Origin: Aurantimonas endophytica
Lineage (GTDB): Bacteria > Pseudomonadota > Alphaproteobacteria > Rhizobiales > Rhizobiaceae
NCBI RefSeq assembly: GCF_014196845.1
Contig: NZ_JACIEM010000003.1
Span: 124,001 to 188,000, forward strand
Direction of reading: 5' to 3'
DNA: 64,000 nt
Shown: positions 53,821 to 63,443 of the stretch, piece after piece
Position numbering within the stretch: the stretch's first letter is position 1
Layout: each line of letters opens with the position of its first letter
Notes under the pieces: generated by a model
The model's input: only the letters and a program-made list of their open reading frames with translations
Told to the model about the DNA's origin: nothing
Databases searched by the model: none
Made by a program: the position numbers and the translations under genes

Positions 53821-54822
53821 GTGAACCAGGCTGCTTCCGTCTCACGTGAGGACGGCGCCTCACTGGCCGCGCTGCGCCGCAAGGTCGCAGCTCAGGAAGC
53901 GTTGATCCGTCGTCAGGCCGCTTCTCTTGCCCGCAGCCGCAAGATCTTCGAGCGCGCCTCGGCCGCCGCCCGTATCGGCGTATGGGAATGCAATCTCGCC
54001 GACGAATCACTGACCTGGACGGACGTCGTCTACGACATCTTCGATCTGCCACGGGGCACCCCGCCCAAACGCGCGCTGACGCTCGAGTGCTATCCGCCGC
54101 AATCGCGCCAGTTGCTGGAAACGATGCGCAGCCGGGCCATCGCCGAGCGTGGCGGGTTCAACCTCGACACCGAGATCATCACCAAGGCCGGCCGCCGCCG
54201 CTGGATCCGGATCACCGCCACGGTGGAGTCGGAGAATGGCCGGCCGGTCCGCATATTCGGGATGAAGCAGGACATCACGGAGGAGAAGCTCCTCCTCGAC
54301 CAGACCCGCTATCTGGCCGAGTTCGATGTCATGACAGGCCTTGCCAACCGCAGCCGCTTTCAGGCCGCGCTGGCGACGCTGGCCGAGGGTGACACGGGCG
54401 CTCTCCTGCTGGTCGACCTCGACGGCTTCAAGGCGATCAACGACAATTTCGGCCATGCGATCGGCGACGATTGCCTGAAGGCGGTCGCCGCGCGACTGGA
54501 GGGTCTGGGCGCGAACGCCGATCTCGTCGCCCGTATCGGTGGCGACGAATTCGCGCTGCTGCTCGGCCTTGATTTTACCGACCACGCCATCGGGGCGCTC
54601 GCCGAAGCCATTGTCGGCTCGCTCGGAAGACCGATCGAATGCGGCGACCGGATGATGGCCATCGGTGCCTCGATCGGTATCGCCCGCACCCGAGGCTGCA
54701 ACGCCTCCGAACTCTTCATCCGCGCCGACATGGCACTCTATGCGGCCAAGGCGAGCGGCCGCAACACATACCGGATGTTCGAGCCGACCATGGTCGAGCG
54801 GCGCAGCACCCGCGCCGCCTGA
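53821..54822 (+). CDS. PAS-GGDEF diguanylate cyclase
   Basis: 333 aa. An N-terminal coiled-coil-like stretch (about 15-45) is followed by a PAS domain (about 45-158: ARIGVWECNLADESLTWTD, RIFGMKQDITEEK) and a GGDEF domain (about 165-325). The active site RIGGDEFALL has G240-F244 intact, so it should make c-di-GMP. The inhibitory RxxD site five residues before it reads ANAD, so product inhibition is probably lost. No membrane segment. The start is a GTG without an ideal ribosome site. Regulates an unknown process. Confidence 0.9.
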   Translation: MNQAASVSREDGASLAALRRKVAAQEALIRRQAASLARSRKIFERASAAARIGVWECNLADESLTWTDVVYDIFDLPRGTPPKRALTLECYPPQSRQLLETMRSRAIAERGGFNLDTEIITKAGRRRWIRITATVESENGRPVRIFGMKQDITEEKLLLDQTRYLAEFDVMTGLANRSRFQAALATLAEGDTGALLLVDLDGFKAINDNFGHAIGDDCLKAVAARLEGLGANADLVARIGGDEFALLLGLDFTDHAIGALAEAIVGSLGRPIECGDRMMAIGASIGIARTRGCNASELFIRADMALYAAKASGRNTYRMFEPTMVERRSTRAA

Positions 54823-54843
54823 CCTATCTCGCCGACTGCCAGT

Positions 54844-54873
54844 GGTGGCGGGCGACGCAGGCCGCCCGCCACC
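54844..54873. terminator. Bidirectional terminator-like hairpin
   Basis: GGTGGCGGGCG pairs perfectly with CGCCCGCCACC (11 bp) around an 8 nt loop, between the convergent GGDEF gene and paoC. No T run. Confidence 0.6.
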
Positions 54874-54881
54874 GCCTCGTG

Positions 54882-57110
54882 TCACGCCGCGTCGGCGATC
54901 TCGTCCGGCATGCCGGCGAGCACCTTGTCGAGCGTCATCGGATAGCTGCGCACCCGGGCGCCGCAGGCATTGTAGATCGCGTTGGTCACAGCGGCACCGA
55001 CCCCAGCCAGCGCAAGCTCGCCGATTCCCTTGCCGGCCAGCGGGCTGGCGTGCGGGTCGCGCTCTTCCAGCAGCACCACTTCGAGCTGCGGAATGTCGAG
55101 ATTGACCGGCACGTGGTACTCGGCGAGGTCGTGATTGACGAGAAGGCCGGTCCGCTTGTCCGTCACCAGCTCTTCGGTGAGCGCCGAGCCGATGCCCCAG
55201 ATCTGGCCGCCATAGCACTGCGACTTGGCGGTCTTCTCGTTGAGGATGCGCCCTGCCGCGGCCACTGTGAGGAGCCGCCGGACGCGCGTTTCGCCGGTGA
55301 CGGAATTGACCCCCACTTCGCAGAAATGCGCGCCATAGCTCGCCTGGTGCGTCTTGTCGGAGGTCTTGCCCGGCTCGATCGTCCCGACCACCGACAGGCT
55401 CTCGCCGGCGAGGATCTCCGAATAGGGGATCTGCCGATTGCCGGCGATGGCAAATCCGTCCTTCAGCGTCAGCCCGTCCGCATCGACCCCGAGCCGCTTG
55501 GCCAGCGTGCCGATCAGCTCCTCGCAGGCGACATAGACCGACGAGCCGGCGCTGTTGGCACCCCATGAGCCGCCCGAGCCGGCCGAAGGCGGCAGCGACG
55601 TGTCGCCGAGCACCACGTCCACCCGATCGAGCGGCAGGCCGAGCATCTCGGCGGCGATCTGCTGCAGGATCGTGTAGGTGCCGGTGCCGATATCGGTCAT
55701 GGCGGTGCGCACCGTGGCGCGGCCGTCCGGGGACAGCTCGACTTCCGCTGACGATTTCATCAGCGAGTTGGCGCGCGACGCCGACGCCATGCCGTAGCCG
55801 ATCAGCCATTCGCCATCGCGGACGGTGCCGGGCTTCACCGGCCGCTTGTCCCAGCCGAAGAGCTTCGCGCCCTCGTCGTAGCAATCCACCAGCATGCGCG
55901 AGGAGAACGGCGTGTCGTCCTGCGGCGCGACCTCCGGCTCGTTGCGCTTGCGGAATTCCACCGGGTCGAGGCCGAGCTGCTCGGCCATCTCGTCCATGGC
56001 GTTCTCGAGCGCCAGCATTCCAACGGCTTCGCCCGGCGCGCGCACCGCCGAGGTCATCAGCACGTCGGTCTCGCACAGCCGGTGAGTGATCTTGCGATCC
56101 TTGCCGGCATAGAGGAAGACGCTGGAGATGCCCGCCGGCTCGAAGAAGCCGTTGCCGGGCGAATTCGCCGCCCACGTCTCGTGGGCGAAGGCGGTGATGT
56201 GGCCGTCCTTCGTCGCGCCGAGGCGGATGCGCTGGATGGTCTCCGAACGCCGCGACGTCGCCTGGAAGACCGTCTGGCGGGTGAGCGCCAGCTTGACCGG
56301 CCGACCGGCTGCCTTGGCGCCGAGCGCAGCCAGCACCGCGTCCGGGCCGATGCCCAGCTTGTTGCCGAAGCCACCACCGATATAGGGACTCAGCAGCCGC
56401 ACGTTCTTGACCGGAACCCCCACGCCCTTGGCGATCTGCTGGACATTGGTTTCGAGCAGCTGGCAGGAGGACCAGACCGTCAGCTGGTCGCCCTCCCATT
56501 TGGCGACGGTCGCCTGCGGTTCCATCGCCGCCGAATGGTGGCTGGGCGTCGTGTAGGTCTGGTCGAACTTTACTTCGGCCTTCTCGTAGGCCTTGTCGAA
56601 ATTGCCGCGCGTCGTGTCGGACGACATGTCGCCGCGCATGGAGGGCACGCCCTTGTGCTGCTCCTTGGCGAGATCGTAGCGCCCCTCCGCCGCGTCGTAC
56701 TCGATCGTCACCAGCTTGGCGGCATGGCGCGCCTGCTCGAAGCTTTTCGCCACGACCATCGCCACCGGCTGGCCGTAATGGAAGACCTGGCCGTCGATCG
56801 TCTGGGCTCCCGCGCTCATCGGCTGCGCCGAGGCACGCACGACCTTGTCGCCCTCGACGACCGCCAGCACGCCCGGCGCCGAGATCGCCGCCAGCGTGTC
56901 GACCGACACGATCTTGCCCTTGCCGATGCCTGCCGTGACGACGAAGCCGTAACCGACCTCCTCGCCCTTCAGCTGCTCGTAGGCGTAGGGCGCCGTGCCG
57001 GAGACCTTGAGCGGGCCTTCGTAGCGGTCGACCGGCTTGCCGATGACGCCCTGCGTCTCGCGGTCGAGGCGGGTCTCGCCGATCGCCTTGTCCATTACAT
57101 GGGTGTTCAT
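54882..57110 (-). CDS. paoC: Aldehyde oxidoreductase molybdenum-binding subunit PaoC
   Basis: 742 aa Moco subunit of the xanthine oxidase family. It resembles PaoC (YagR), which binds MCD-type cofactor and oxidises aromatic aldehydes to acids. Features: [43 protein letters not shown] and the catalytic Glu in [19 protein letters not shown]. The motif differs from the xanthine-specific KAVGEPP of XdhB at 8744. Stop next to a strong hairpin; four-base overlap with paoB. Confidence 0.92.
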   Translation of the reverse strand: MNTHVMDKAIGETRLDRETQGVIGKPVDRYEGPLKVSGTAPYAYEQLKGEEVGYGFVVTAGIGKGKIVSVDTLAAISAPGVLAVVEGDKVVRASAQPMSAGAQTIDGQVFHYGQPVAMVVAKSFEQARHAAKLVTIEYDAAEGRYDLAKEQHKGVPSMRGDMSSDTTRGNFDKAYEKAEVKFDQTYTTPSHHSAAMEPQATVAKWEGDQLTVWSSCQLLETNVQQIAKGVGVPVKNVRLLSPYIGGGFGNKLGIGPDAVLAALGAKAAGRPVKLALTRQTVFQATSRRSETIQRIRLGATKDGHITAFAHETWAANSPGNGFFEPAGISSVFLYAGKDRKITHRLCETDVLMTSAVRAPGEAVGMLALENAMDEMAEQLGLDPVEFRKRNEPEVAPQDDTPFSSRMLVDCYDEGAKLFGWDKRPVKPGTVRDGEWLIGYGMASASRANSLMKSSAEVELSPDGRATVRTAMTDIGTGTYTILQQIAAEMLGLPLDRVDVVLGDTSLPPSAGSGGSWGANSAGSSVYVACEELIGTLAKRLGVDADGLTLKDGFAIAGNRQIPYSEILAGESLSVVGTIEPGKTSDKTHQASYGAHFCEVGVNSVTGETRVRRLLTVAAAGRILNEKTAKSQCYGGQIWGIGSALTEELVTDKRTGLLVNHDLAEYHVPVNLDIPQLEVVLLEERDPHASPLAGKGIGELALAGVGAAVTNAIYNACGARVRSYPMTLDKVLAGMPDEIADAA

Positions 57111-58099
57111 GAGGATGCTCCCTCGGTCGTGGCTTCGCGCAGCACGGCGGCGAGCGTGCGCCGCGTCAGCGGAATCTTGAAATCGTTCTCGCCCTGGCCC
57201 TTGGCATCCGTCAAAAGGATGTCGGCGGCCTTGGCGAACAGCTCTTTCGACGGCGCCTGGCCGACAAGCGCCCTTTCGACGGCAGGATCCCGCCAGGGCT
57301 TGTGCGCCAGTCCGCCGAACGCCAGTCTGGCCTCGGCGATCTTGCCGCCTTCCATGCGGATGACCGCCGCCACCGAAACCAGCGCGAAGGCGTAGGAGGC
57401 CCGATCGCGCACCTTCCGGTAGATCTGCACGCCGCCGACCGGCTTCGGCAACAGGACGGCGGTGATCAGCTCGCCTGGCTCGAGAACGGTCTCGATCTCC
57501 GGCGTCTCGCCTGGCAGCCGGTGGAAATCCTCGATGGGGATTTCCGAGGTCGAGCCGTCGGTCTTGCGCGTCTCGACGATCGCGCCGAGCGCCCGCATCG
57601 CCACCGCCATGTCCGAGGGATGCGTGGCGATGCACTTGTCGCTGGCGCCGAGGATCGCGTGGATGCGGTTGAAGCCGCCGATGGCGCCGCAGCCCGACCC
57701 CGGCTCGCGCTTGTTGCAGGGTGCGGTGGTGTCGTAGAAATAATAGCAGCGGGTGCGCTGCAGCAGATTGCCGCCGGTCGTCGCCTTATTGCGCAGCTGA
57801 CCGGAGGCGCCGGCCAGAAGCGCCCGCGACAGCACCGGGTAGTCGCGGCGCACGCGCTCGTCTGCGGCGAGATCGGAATTGGCGACCAGCGCCCCGATCC
57901 GCAGCCGGCCGTCGTCTTCGACCGTTATGTCCTTCAGTGGCAGGCGGCTGATGTCGATCAGGCCATCCGGCGTCTCGACTTCCAGCTTCATCAGGTCGAG
58001 GAGGTTGGTGCCCCCGGCGATGAACCGTCCCATCGTGGTGCCGGAGAGGCGGACGGCGTCGGAGACGTCGGCAGCGCGGCTGTACTCGAACGATTTCAT
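57107..58099 (-). CDS. paoB: Aldehyde oxidoreductase FAD-binding subunit PaoB
   Basis: 330 aa. The FAD domain shows [17 protein letters not shown] and [16 protein letters not shown]. The insert [22 protein letters not shown] holds the cysteines of the extra 4Fe-4S cluster that sets PaoB apart from other members of the family. It takes electrons from PaoA. ATGA overlaps on both sides. Confidence 0.93.
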   Translation of the reverse strand: MKSFEYSRAADVSDAVRLSGTTMGRFIAGGTNLLDLMKLEVETPDGLIDISRLPLKDITVEDDGRLRIGALVANSDLAADERVRRDYPVLSRALLAGASGQLRNKATTGGNLLQRTRCYYFYDTTAPCNKREPGSGCGAIGGFNRIHAILGASDKCIATHPSDMAVAMRALGAIVETRKTDGSTSEIPIEDFHRLPGETPEIETVLEPGELITAVLLPKPVGGVQIYRKVRDRASYAFALVSVAAVIRMEGGKIAEARLAFGGLAHKPWRDPAVERALVGQAPSKELFAKAADILLTDAKGQGENDFKIPLTRRTLAAVLREATTEGASS

Positions 58100-58638
58100 G
58101 CCGATTCCCCCGTCTTGGCGGCCTTGCCGCTGGCCGTCCGGATGGCATCGACGATGTTCGGATAGGCCGAGCAGCGGCAGAGATTGCCGCTCATGCGCTC
58201 GGAAATCTCCTCGTCGGAAAGCTCGGTACCGCCGTCGAGGCTGGCGCTGACATTGCTCGGCCAGCCCTTGCCGACCTCGTCCAGCATGCCGGTCGCCGAG
58301 ACGATCTGGCCCGGCGTGCAATAGCCGCACTGGAACCCGTCATGATGCAGGAAAGCCTCCTGCATCGGGTTGAGATTGCCCGGCGTGCCGAGGCCCTCGA
58401 TCGTGGTGATCGCGTCGCCCTCGTGCATCACCGCCAGCGTCAGGCAGGAATTGATCCGTCGTCCGTCGACCAGCACCGTACAAGCGCCGCACTGGCCGTG
58501 GTCGCAGCCCTTCTTGGTGCCGGTGAGCGCGAGATGGTCGCGCAGCGCGTCGAGCAGCGACGTCCTGACGTCAACATCGAGCTCATGCTCGGTGCCGTTG
58601 ATGGTGAGATTGATCACTGTGAAGTCCCCTGGTCCCAT
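58096..58638 (-). CDS. paoA: Aldehyde oxidoreductase iron-sulfur subunit PaoA
   Basis: 180 aa with two 2Fe-2S sites: [13 protein letters not shown] plus NSCLTL, and [10 protein letters not shown] plus [11 protein letters not shown]. coli PaoA has a twin-arginine signal; none is present here, so this enzyme should be cytoplasmic. The ATG at 58638 is given; a GTG seven codons later (58617) has a better AGGGGA site and may be the real start. First gene of paoABC. No accessory paoD is seen in the window. Confidence 0.92.
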   Translation of the reverse strand: MGPGDFTVINLTINGTEHELDVDVRTSLLDALRDHLALTGTKKGCDHGQCGACTVLVDGRRINSCLTLAVMHEGDAITTIEGLGTPGNLNPMQEAFLHHDGFQCGYCTPGQIVSATGMLDEVGKGWPSNVSASLDGGTELSDEEISERMSGNLCRCSAYPNIVDAIRTASGKAAKTGESA

Positions 58639-58794
58639 CGTCCCGGCGACCGGCTCGCGGAGCGCCAGTCTGGAACGGTTCGAAATCAGGGGTTCAACGG
58701 TTGGGAGCTGGAATGGTTCGAAGCTGCGACGCTGTGTTCACTGCGTCAGCGGCCGAACCTGCCAAGGCCCTGCTGCACTTTCTCGATCGGAGGC

Positions 58795-59370
58795 TCAGCC
58801 CTCCCCCTCCACCGTCGCCAGATGGTCGATCACCTTCTCCAGCAGCCAGTACCAGGCCTGTTCCTCGTCGGGACCGGCGGTCTTGTCGATGGCGATCTTG
58901 AGATAGGCGATCTCGTCCTCGATCTTCTCGGCCGGCAGCATATGGAGCCGGCTGACCAGGATCGCCGCCTCCAGCACCGCCGCCTTGGCGCGGTTCATGC
59001 CCTGGAAGGGCCGGTGCTGGCCCGACGCCGTCACCCGGCAGGAAAAACGTGGCCGCGTCGCGTCCTCCTTAACCGCGACGACCTCCAGCACGTCGTGCGA
59101 CAGCGCCGCCTCCAGCCGCGGCACACGGCAGTCCGGCACCGCCACGACCGGCCAGTCGCGGCGCCCGGTCAGGCAGCCGGCGAAGATTTTCGCCTCGTCG
59201 GTATAGTTGACCACGGCGATGCCGGTCGCCTCGAGATTCGCCAGCGTCGTCGACGGGCGGAACGGCGCGATGATCCAGTGGTCGCCATCCTGGATGATGC
59301 CGAGCGGCGCGATATGCACCCCCCCGTCGTCCGAGATGGTGGTGAGGATGGTCTCGCGGATAAACGGCAT
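58795..59370 (-). CDS. DUF447 family protein of the H4MPT cluster
   Basis: 191 aa. The DUF447 pattern is clear: IRETILTTISDDGGVHIAPLGII, DHWIIAPFRPSTTLANLE, VNYTDEAKIFAGCLTGR and FQGMNRAKAAVLEAAILVSRLHML (family blocks). The N-terminal half looks like a flavin-binding split barrel. Conserved among methanogens and H4MPT-using bacteria, no proven reaction. It lies 41 bp after the dihydropteroate-synthase-like gene, same strand. Confidence 0.88.
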   Translation of the reverse strand: MPFIRETILTTISDDGGVHIAPLGIIQDGDHWIIAPFRPSTTLANLEATGIAVVNYTDEAKIFAGCLTGRRDWPVVAVPDCRVPRLEAALSHDVLEVVAVKEDATRPRFSCRVTASGQHRPFQGMNRAKAAVLEAAILVSRLHMLPAEKIEDEIAYLKIAIDKTAGPDEEQAWYWLLEKVIDHLATVEGEG

Positions 59371-59411
59371 CGCGGGCTTTCTGCTGTCTGGGTTGTCTGC
59401 TGAATGGCTGC

Positions 59412-60812
59412 TCAGGCGGGCGGCTTCTTGGCCTTCAACGTATGCCCGGCGGCCTCCAGCCGGGTGCGGTCGTCCTCGCGCGGCGGCGCGGCGGCGCCGA
59501 AGTCCAGCGCCGCATCCTGGGCGTAGCGCTTGCCGAGGCGCCAGGCGATCTCGGCCTTCTGCAGCTCGGCGCCGAGATAGAACGCGTGGCCGGTATCGTT
59601 CTCCACCTCCAGATGCGGGAAGAACTCGAAGGCATCGGTCTCGATGAAATGCCCGTCGCGATTGTAGAGGTGGATGCCGTCCTCGGCCGTCTCGATCCGG
59701 TAGTTGCGGTCCTTGATCGTCGCCGCCTGCTCGGCGAGTTCGGCCGGCGTGACGGCGTAAGGCTTGACGTCGTGGACCTGCAGCAATGCTGCGGAATAGC
59801 CGCGCGGCAGCGCGCCATCCTCGCGCGCGGCGAACATCATCCGTCGCGCCGCGTCGTGCTCCTCGACAGTCGCCCTTGTGTGCGGGCTGACATGCACGAC
59901 CAGCAGGTTGCGGATCGACAGTTCCGAGCAGATGCCGAGCAGCGTCGCGGTGATCCCCGACGTGTCGGCGTCGGTGAGTTCGGTGAGGTTGCCCGTCCCC
60001 ATCAGGATCTCGACGTCCGGGAAGGATTCGCGCAGCCGGTGATAGCGCACCAGCGAAGCGGAAAAGCCGAAATGGATTGGATCGAGGATCGGATCGGCGA
60101 TGCAGTCGATCCCCATCTCCCGCGCCTTGTCGATCGCCCGCTCCAGCGAGGCGAAATCATGCGGCCGCGCCGGCACCAGGATCGGCACGGCCTTGCCGTC
60201 GCGGGCAATCGACAGCGTCTCCTCGGTGAGGCTGAGCAGGAAGTCCGCCCCCGCGCGGTTGCCGCGTGACAGCTCGTCCGGGTTGGCGGAATCGACGCTG
60301 ACGCGGTGCCCGGCCGCTTTCAGGGCCTGCACGGCCTCTTCCAGATGCGCGAATGGTGTGTCGGGCAGGCAGCCGAGATCGATCACGTCGGCACCCGCGG
60401 CGCGCGTCGCGTCCGCCCGACGCAGGATTTCCTGCACCGAGAGCGCCGAGGCATCAACGATCTCGGCAAAGATCCGCATGTCGTGGCGAGAAAGATCCGG
60501 CGGCGTGCCCTTGCGTCCGAGAAAGGCCGGCAGGTCGGCAAGTTCGTCCGGGCCGCGCACGAAGGGCACGCCGAAGCTCGCCGCCAGCTGGTCGAGATCG
60601 GCGCGGCAGCGGCCGGGCAGGATGACGCGATCGGCATCCACCGGCCGCTTCAGGCGCCGCTCGATGATCTCCCCCGTGGCGAGCGCCGCCACCTTCACGC
60701 CGATATCGGCGATCGCCCAGCTGAACGCGGTCTCCCCGAGGCCGGTGAGCACCCGTTCGAGCCGAGGCCGGGCCAGATGCCCGGTGACAAAGAGCAGTCG
60801 TTCCGTCGCCAT
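59412..60812 (-). CDS. Dihydropteroate-synthase-like protein (DUF6513 type)
   Basis: 466 aa. The N-terminal part (LLFVTGHLARPRLERVL) precedes a TIM barrel like dihydropteroate synthase: ILRRADATRAAGADVIDLGC, HRVSVDSANPDELSRGNRAGADFLLS, GIDCIADPILDPIHFGFSASL and a DVEILMGTGNLTELTDADT loop. It is proposed to act in the pterin-RFAP coupling of H4MPT synthesis. Standard for methylotroph clusters. A second ATG six codons upstream (60830) is possible. Confidence 0.87.
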   Translation of the reverse strand: MATERLLFVTGHLARPRLERVLTGLGETAFSWAIADIGVKVAALATGEIIERRLKRPVDADRVILPGRCRADLDQLAASFGVPFVRGPDELADLPAFLGRKGTPPDLSRHDMRIFAEIVDASALSVQEILRRADATRAAGADVIDLGCLPDTPFAHLEEAVQALKAAGHRVSVDSANPDELSRGNRAGADFLLSLTEETLSIARDGKAVPILVPARPHDFASLERAIDKAREMGIDCIADPILDPIHFGFSASLVRYHRLRESFPDVEILMGTGNLTELTDADTSGITATLLGICSELSIRNLLVVHVSPHTRATVEEHDAARRMMFAAREDGALPRGYSAALLQVHDVKPYAVTPAELAEQAATIKDRNYRIETAEDGIHLYNRDGHFIETDAFEFFPHLEVENDTGHAFYLGAELQKAEIAWRLGKRYAQDAALDFGAAAPPREDDRTRLEAAGHTLKAKKPPA

Positions 60813-60912
60813 GCCGGCTATGTCGACCATCCGGGCGCCGATGGAAAGCCGGTTGCGGGAATTGTCCTGCCGCGCAGCGCGAATACCGCCCTCGCCCTCC
60901 GGCCGCGACGCG

Positions 60913-61554
60913 TCATCCGGCCAGGGCCGGAGCCATGGCAGGCTGTCCCGCCACGCGTTGGCCGGGCACCTCGCCCTCTTCCAGCCGAAGCCCGGCAGCG
61001 GCGAGATCGGCGGGTCCGGCGACATAGACCGGCGTTGCCGGGTCCAGCAGTCGGGCAAAGCAGTCGTCCACGAGATGCGCGCCGACCAGCGCGTCCACCG
61101 TGGCGCTGTCCGGCACGTCGATCTGCTTGACGAGGCAGAGCCGCGCGCCGTCCAGCCGGCCAGCGAGCCAGGCCGCGAGGCTGTCGGAGGTCACGCACCA
61201 GTCCTTCGGGATCGCCGGGTCGGCGAGAACCATGTCGCGCGGCATCCACACGGGAATCTTGCCGTCCGCCAAGGCCGCGAGGATGGCGTCCGTCGTGCCC
61301 GCCCTGACCATGCGCTGGCCGATGCTGACCAGCGCGCAGCCGAACTGCTCCATGGCGAGGATCGCCATTTCATGCGCCGCCGCGTCGTCATAGCCGATGC
61401 GTTGCTGGTAGCGGCGAACGGTGTTGGCGAAGGGCCCTCCGCCGGGCACGATCACCACCGGTATCCGCGCCTTCTCCACCGCCGCCACCCAGCGCGCGAG
61501 ATCGGGGGAAGCGGCGCAGCTGCCGCCGAACTTCACGACCACGATGTCCTTCAT
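60913..61554 (-). CDS. Amino-acid-kinase-like protein (MfnE-like)
   Basis: 213 aa amino-acid-kinase fold, shorter than typical members. VVVKFGGSCAASPDLARWV, VVIVPGGGPFANTVRRYQ and DWCVTSDSLAAWLAGRLDGARLCLVKQID are seen. Archaeal MfnE, which phosphorylates the aminomethylfuran precursor of methanofuran, is of this fold, and the neighbour at 61700 encodes the preceding enzyme, MfnB. The ATG at 61554 begins the conserved beta strand directly. 100 bp before the DHPS-like gene. Confidence 0.85.
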   Translation of the reverse strand: MKDIVVVKFGGSCAASPDLARWVAAVEKARIPVVIVPGGGPFANTVRRYQQRIGYDDAAAHEMAILAMEQFGCALVSIGQRMVRAGTTDAILAALADGKIPVWMPRDMVLADPAIPKDWCVTSDSLAAWLAGRLDGARLCLVKQIDVPDSATVDALVGAHLVDDCFARLLDPATPVYVAGPADLAAAGLRLEEGEVPGQRVAGQPAMAPALAG

Positions 61555-61699
61555 GCTCTGGCCCTGCCCTGTCGCGTTTCCCTGCGCGCCTCTCGGCGTA
61601 CTTGCCACGGCGACCTGTCCCGGCCGCTTCGTGTCCGTGGGGAAGAAATCGATCCCGTTGCGGAAACGTAAAGGCCTGGCGCCGAGACCTGCCGGAGAG

Positions 61700-62773
61700 T
61701 CAGTTTCGATCCGCGTCGCCCGCCTCGCGCCGGCGGGTGATCTCGACACCGACCGCCCGCGGCCCGAGTTCGAGCTTCTCCACCCTGACGGTCACCTCGC
61801 GCACCCGATGATCGGCGAGAATGGTCCGCGCGAGATCGAGCGCCAGCGTCTCGACGAGATCGGTATGGCCGCCTTCCGCCAGTGCCCTTATCGCGTCGAT
61901 GATGACGTCGTAGGAGTAGACAGCGCCAATCGACTGCGCGTCGGGCGCGATCGGATCGATCTCCGCCTCGACCGAGAACCGCACCTGCTGCTTGCGTCCG
62001 CGCTCGTGCCCGTAGGCGCCGATCTCCAGCGGCAGGTCGAAGTCGCGCACGAAGATCCGGTCGCCGGCGCCGCTAGCGGCAGTCGCCACAACGCCCTGCC
62101 CCTCGACCGGGATCAGCGCGCGGATCGCCCGCACCGCCTCGAGCGTCACCGGCCCGTCGCGCGGCCCCGCGGTCAGGGCGCCGCGAAAGCCGAGATAGTC
62201 CGGCTGCAGCACGACCAGCCGCGCCACGTCCGGCGGCTCCAGCGAGCCGGCAAGCCCGCTCATCAGCCCGAGCCCCCGGCTCCGCCGCACGAAATCCCAG
62301 AGCCGGGCGGGGGAAAGCGAGGCCGTCAGCCGGCCGCTGGCTTTGCCGAGCGTATCGATCATCGCCCCGGCAAAGCCGGCCTCGGCCAGCACCGGCAGGA
62401 GGTCGAAATCCGGGTCGCCATCGGCGAAGAACACCGCGATCAGGCGGGTCTTCGCGGCCAGCGGCCGCAACGCCTCGATCACCGAAAGCCGCGCCTCCCG
62501 GCTCGCCGGGAACAGCCCGATCTTCACGTAGTCGGCCGCCAGCCGCGCGGTCACCTCGCGCACGACGACCTCCGGCTCCATCGGCAGGTCGCCGGCAACA
62601 GCCGAGACCGGCCGCCGCCCCGCGACGGCCCGCAGCGTCGCGTCCAGCACCGCCGGCGTCGCGGCGCCCAGGGCTCCGAGACGCGGATCCTTCAGGTCGA
62701 CGAAATCGGCGCCGCCGGCAATGACGATTTCCGCCTCCTCCGGCCCGGTGACGCTTGCGAGCAGCCTGATCAA
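61700..62773 (-). CDS. MfnB-FolB fusion: furan phosphate synthase plus dihydroneopterin aldolase
   Basis: 357 aa. Residues 1 to about 235 are (5-formylfuran-3-yl)methyl phosphate synthase (MfnB): LLASVTGPEEAEIVIAGGADFVDLKDPRLGALGA in part, DYVKIGLFP, GAMIDTLGKASGRL, GLAGSLEPPDV, DYLGFRGALT. Residues about 245-357 are a FolB-type dihydroneopterin aldolase: DRIFVRDFDLPLEIGAYGHER, DLVETLALDLARTIL, VRVEKLELGPRAVGVEITR. One polypeptide thus serves furan and pterin synthesis. The start is TTG, six bases after GAGGA, overlapping the upstream stop as TTGA. Confidence 0.88.
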   Translation of the reverse strand: MIRLLASVTGPEEAEIVIAGGADFVDLKDPRLGALGAATPAVLDATLRAVAGRRPVSAVAGDLPMEPEVVVREVTARLAADYVKIGLFPASREARLSVIEALRPLAAKTRLIAVFFADGDPDFDLLPVLAEAGFAGAMIDTLGKASGRLTASLSPARLWDFVRRSRGLGLMSGLAGSLEPPDVARLVVLQPDYLGFRGALTAGPRDGPVTLEAVRAIRALIPVEGQGVVATAASGAGDRIFVRDFDLPLEIGAYGHERGRKQQVRFSVEAEIDPIAPDAQSIGAVYSYDVIIDAIRALAEGGHTDLVETLALDLARTILADHRVREVTVRVEKLELGPRAVGVEITRRREAGDADRN

Positions 62774-63318
62774 CGGGCGTCCTCGAACTGCTTCTTCAGG
62801 ACGTTGTCCCACAGATAGTCGATGCCGCGTCGCCAGCTTTCCTCGGTGTTGGAGCGGATGTCCGCACTGCCCCGGGCGATCGGCCGGCCGGTCTCGGCGT
62901 CGAACGCATAGGCATTGATGTTGAGGATCAGGTTGGAGACCTTCTGCACCGAGCCGATGACCGCGATCTCGGCGCCGACTTCCTTGGCGAAGCTCAGCGC
63001 ACAATTCCCGCAGCTTTCCAGATGATGCGAACGCGCCTTCTCGCGCACCGCCTCGGTCTCGACGACCTCATAGCCGCCGAGGCCCGCGATCGCCTCGCGC
63101 AGCTGCGGCGCCATCGTCTCCAGCCGCGCCTGCTCCCCCGCGTTCTCGCCCAGCATCTGACCGTCAAGGCTGGAATCGATCAGCTCGAAATCGAACACCG
63201 CCACGGTCTTGTCCGAAGCGAAGGCCGGAGCGGCGAAGAGGATGGCGAGAAGAACAACGGGAAAAAGTCGTGCTTGTCTTCCGACTTGGGCTCCGCGACA
63301 CAATAGGAATTCGATCAT
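62770..63318 (-). CDS. DUF3280 family protein, exported
   Basis: 182 aa. The signal peptide (LFPVVLLAILFAAPAFAS, cleavage near 34) is followed by KTVAVFDFELIDSSLDGQ and a GNCALSFAKEVGAEIAVIGSVQKVSNLILNINAYAFD region (family blocks), ending WRRGIDYLWDNVLKKQF. DUF3280 proteins are often encoded near PQQ alcohol dehydrogenase genes. Function unknown. GAGGAGAA site before the ATG. It overlaps the MfnB-FolB gene, so the two share a message. Confidence 0.88.
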   Translation of the reverse strand: MIEFLLCRGAQVGRQARLFPVVLLAILFAAPAFASDKTVAVFDFELIDSSLDGQMLGENAGEQARLETMAPQLREAIAGLGGYEVVETEAVREKARSHHLESCGNCALSFAKEVGAEIAVIGSVQKVSNLILNINAYAFDAETGRPIARGSADIRSNTEESWRRGIDYLWDNVLKKQFEDAR

Positions 63319-63443
63319 CCCGTTCTCCTCGACGCACGGCCCACCGTTCGACCGGGCAGACTTAGCGTGAAGGATGACGGGGAGCAAAGACGATTTTGGA
63401 AGAAGGGCTTACGCTGGGAGGCGTCGCCCCGGGAGGAAGTGCC

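Noticed and set aside
61555-61749. Extension of the amino-acid-kinase-like gene to 61749
   Set aside because: The added residues are Arg/Pro-rich and not conserved-looking; the fold starts at the ATG at 61554.
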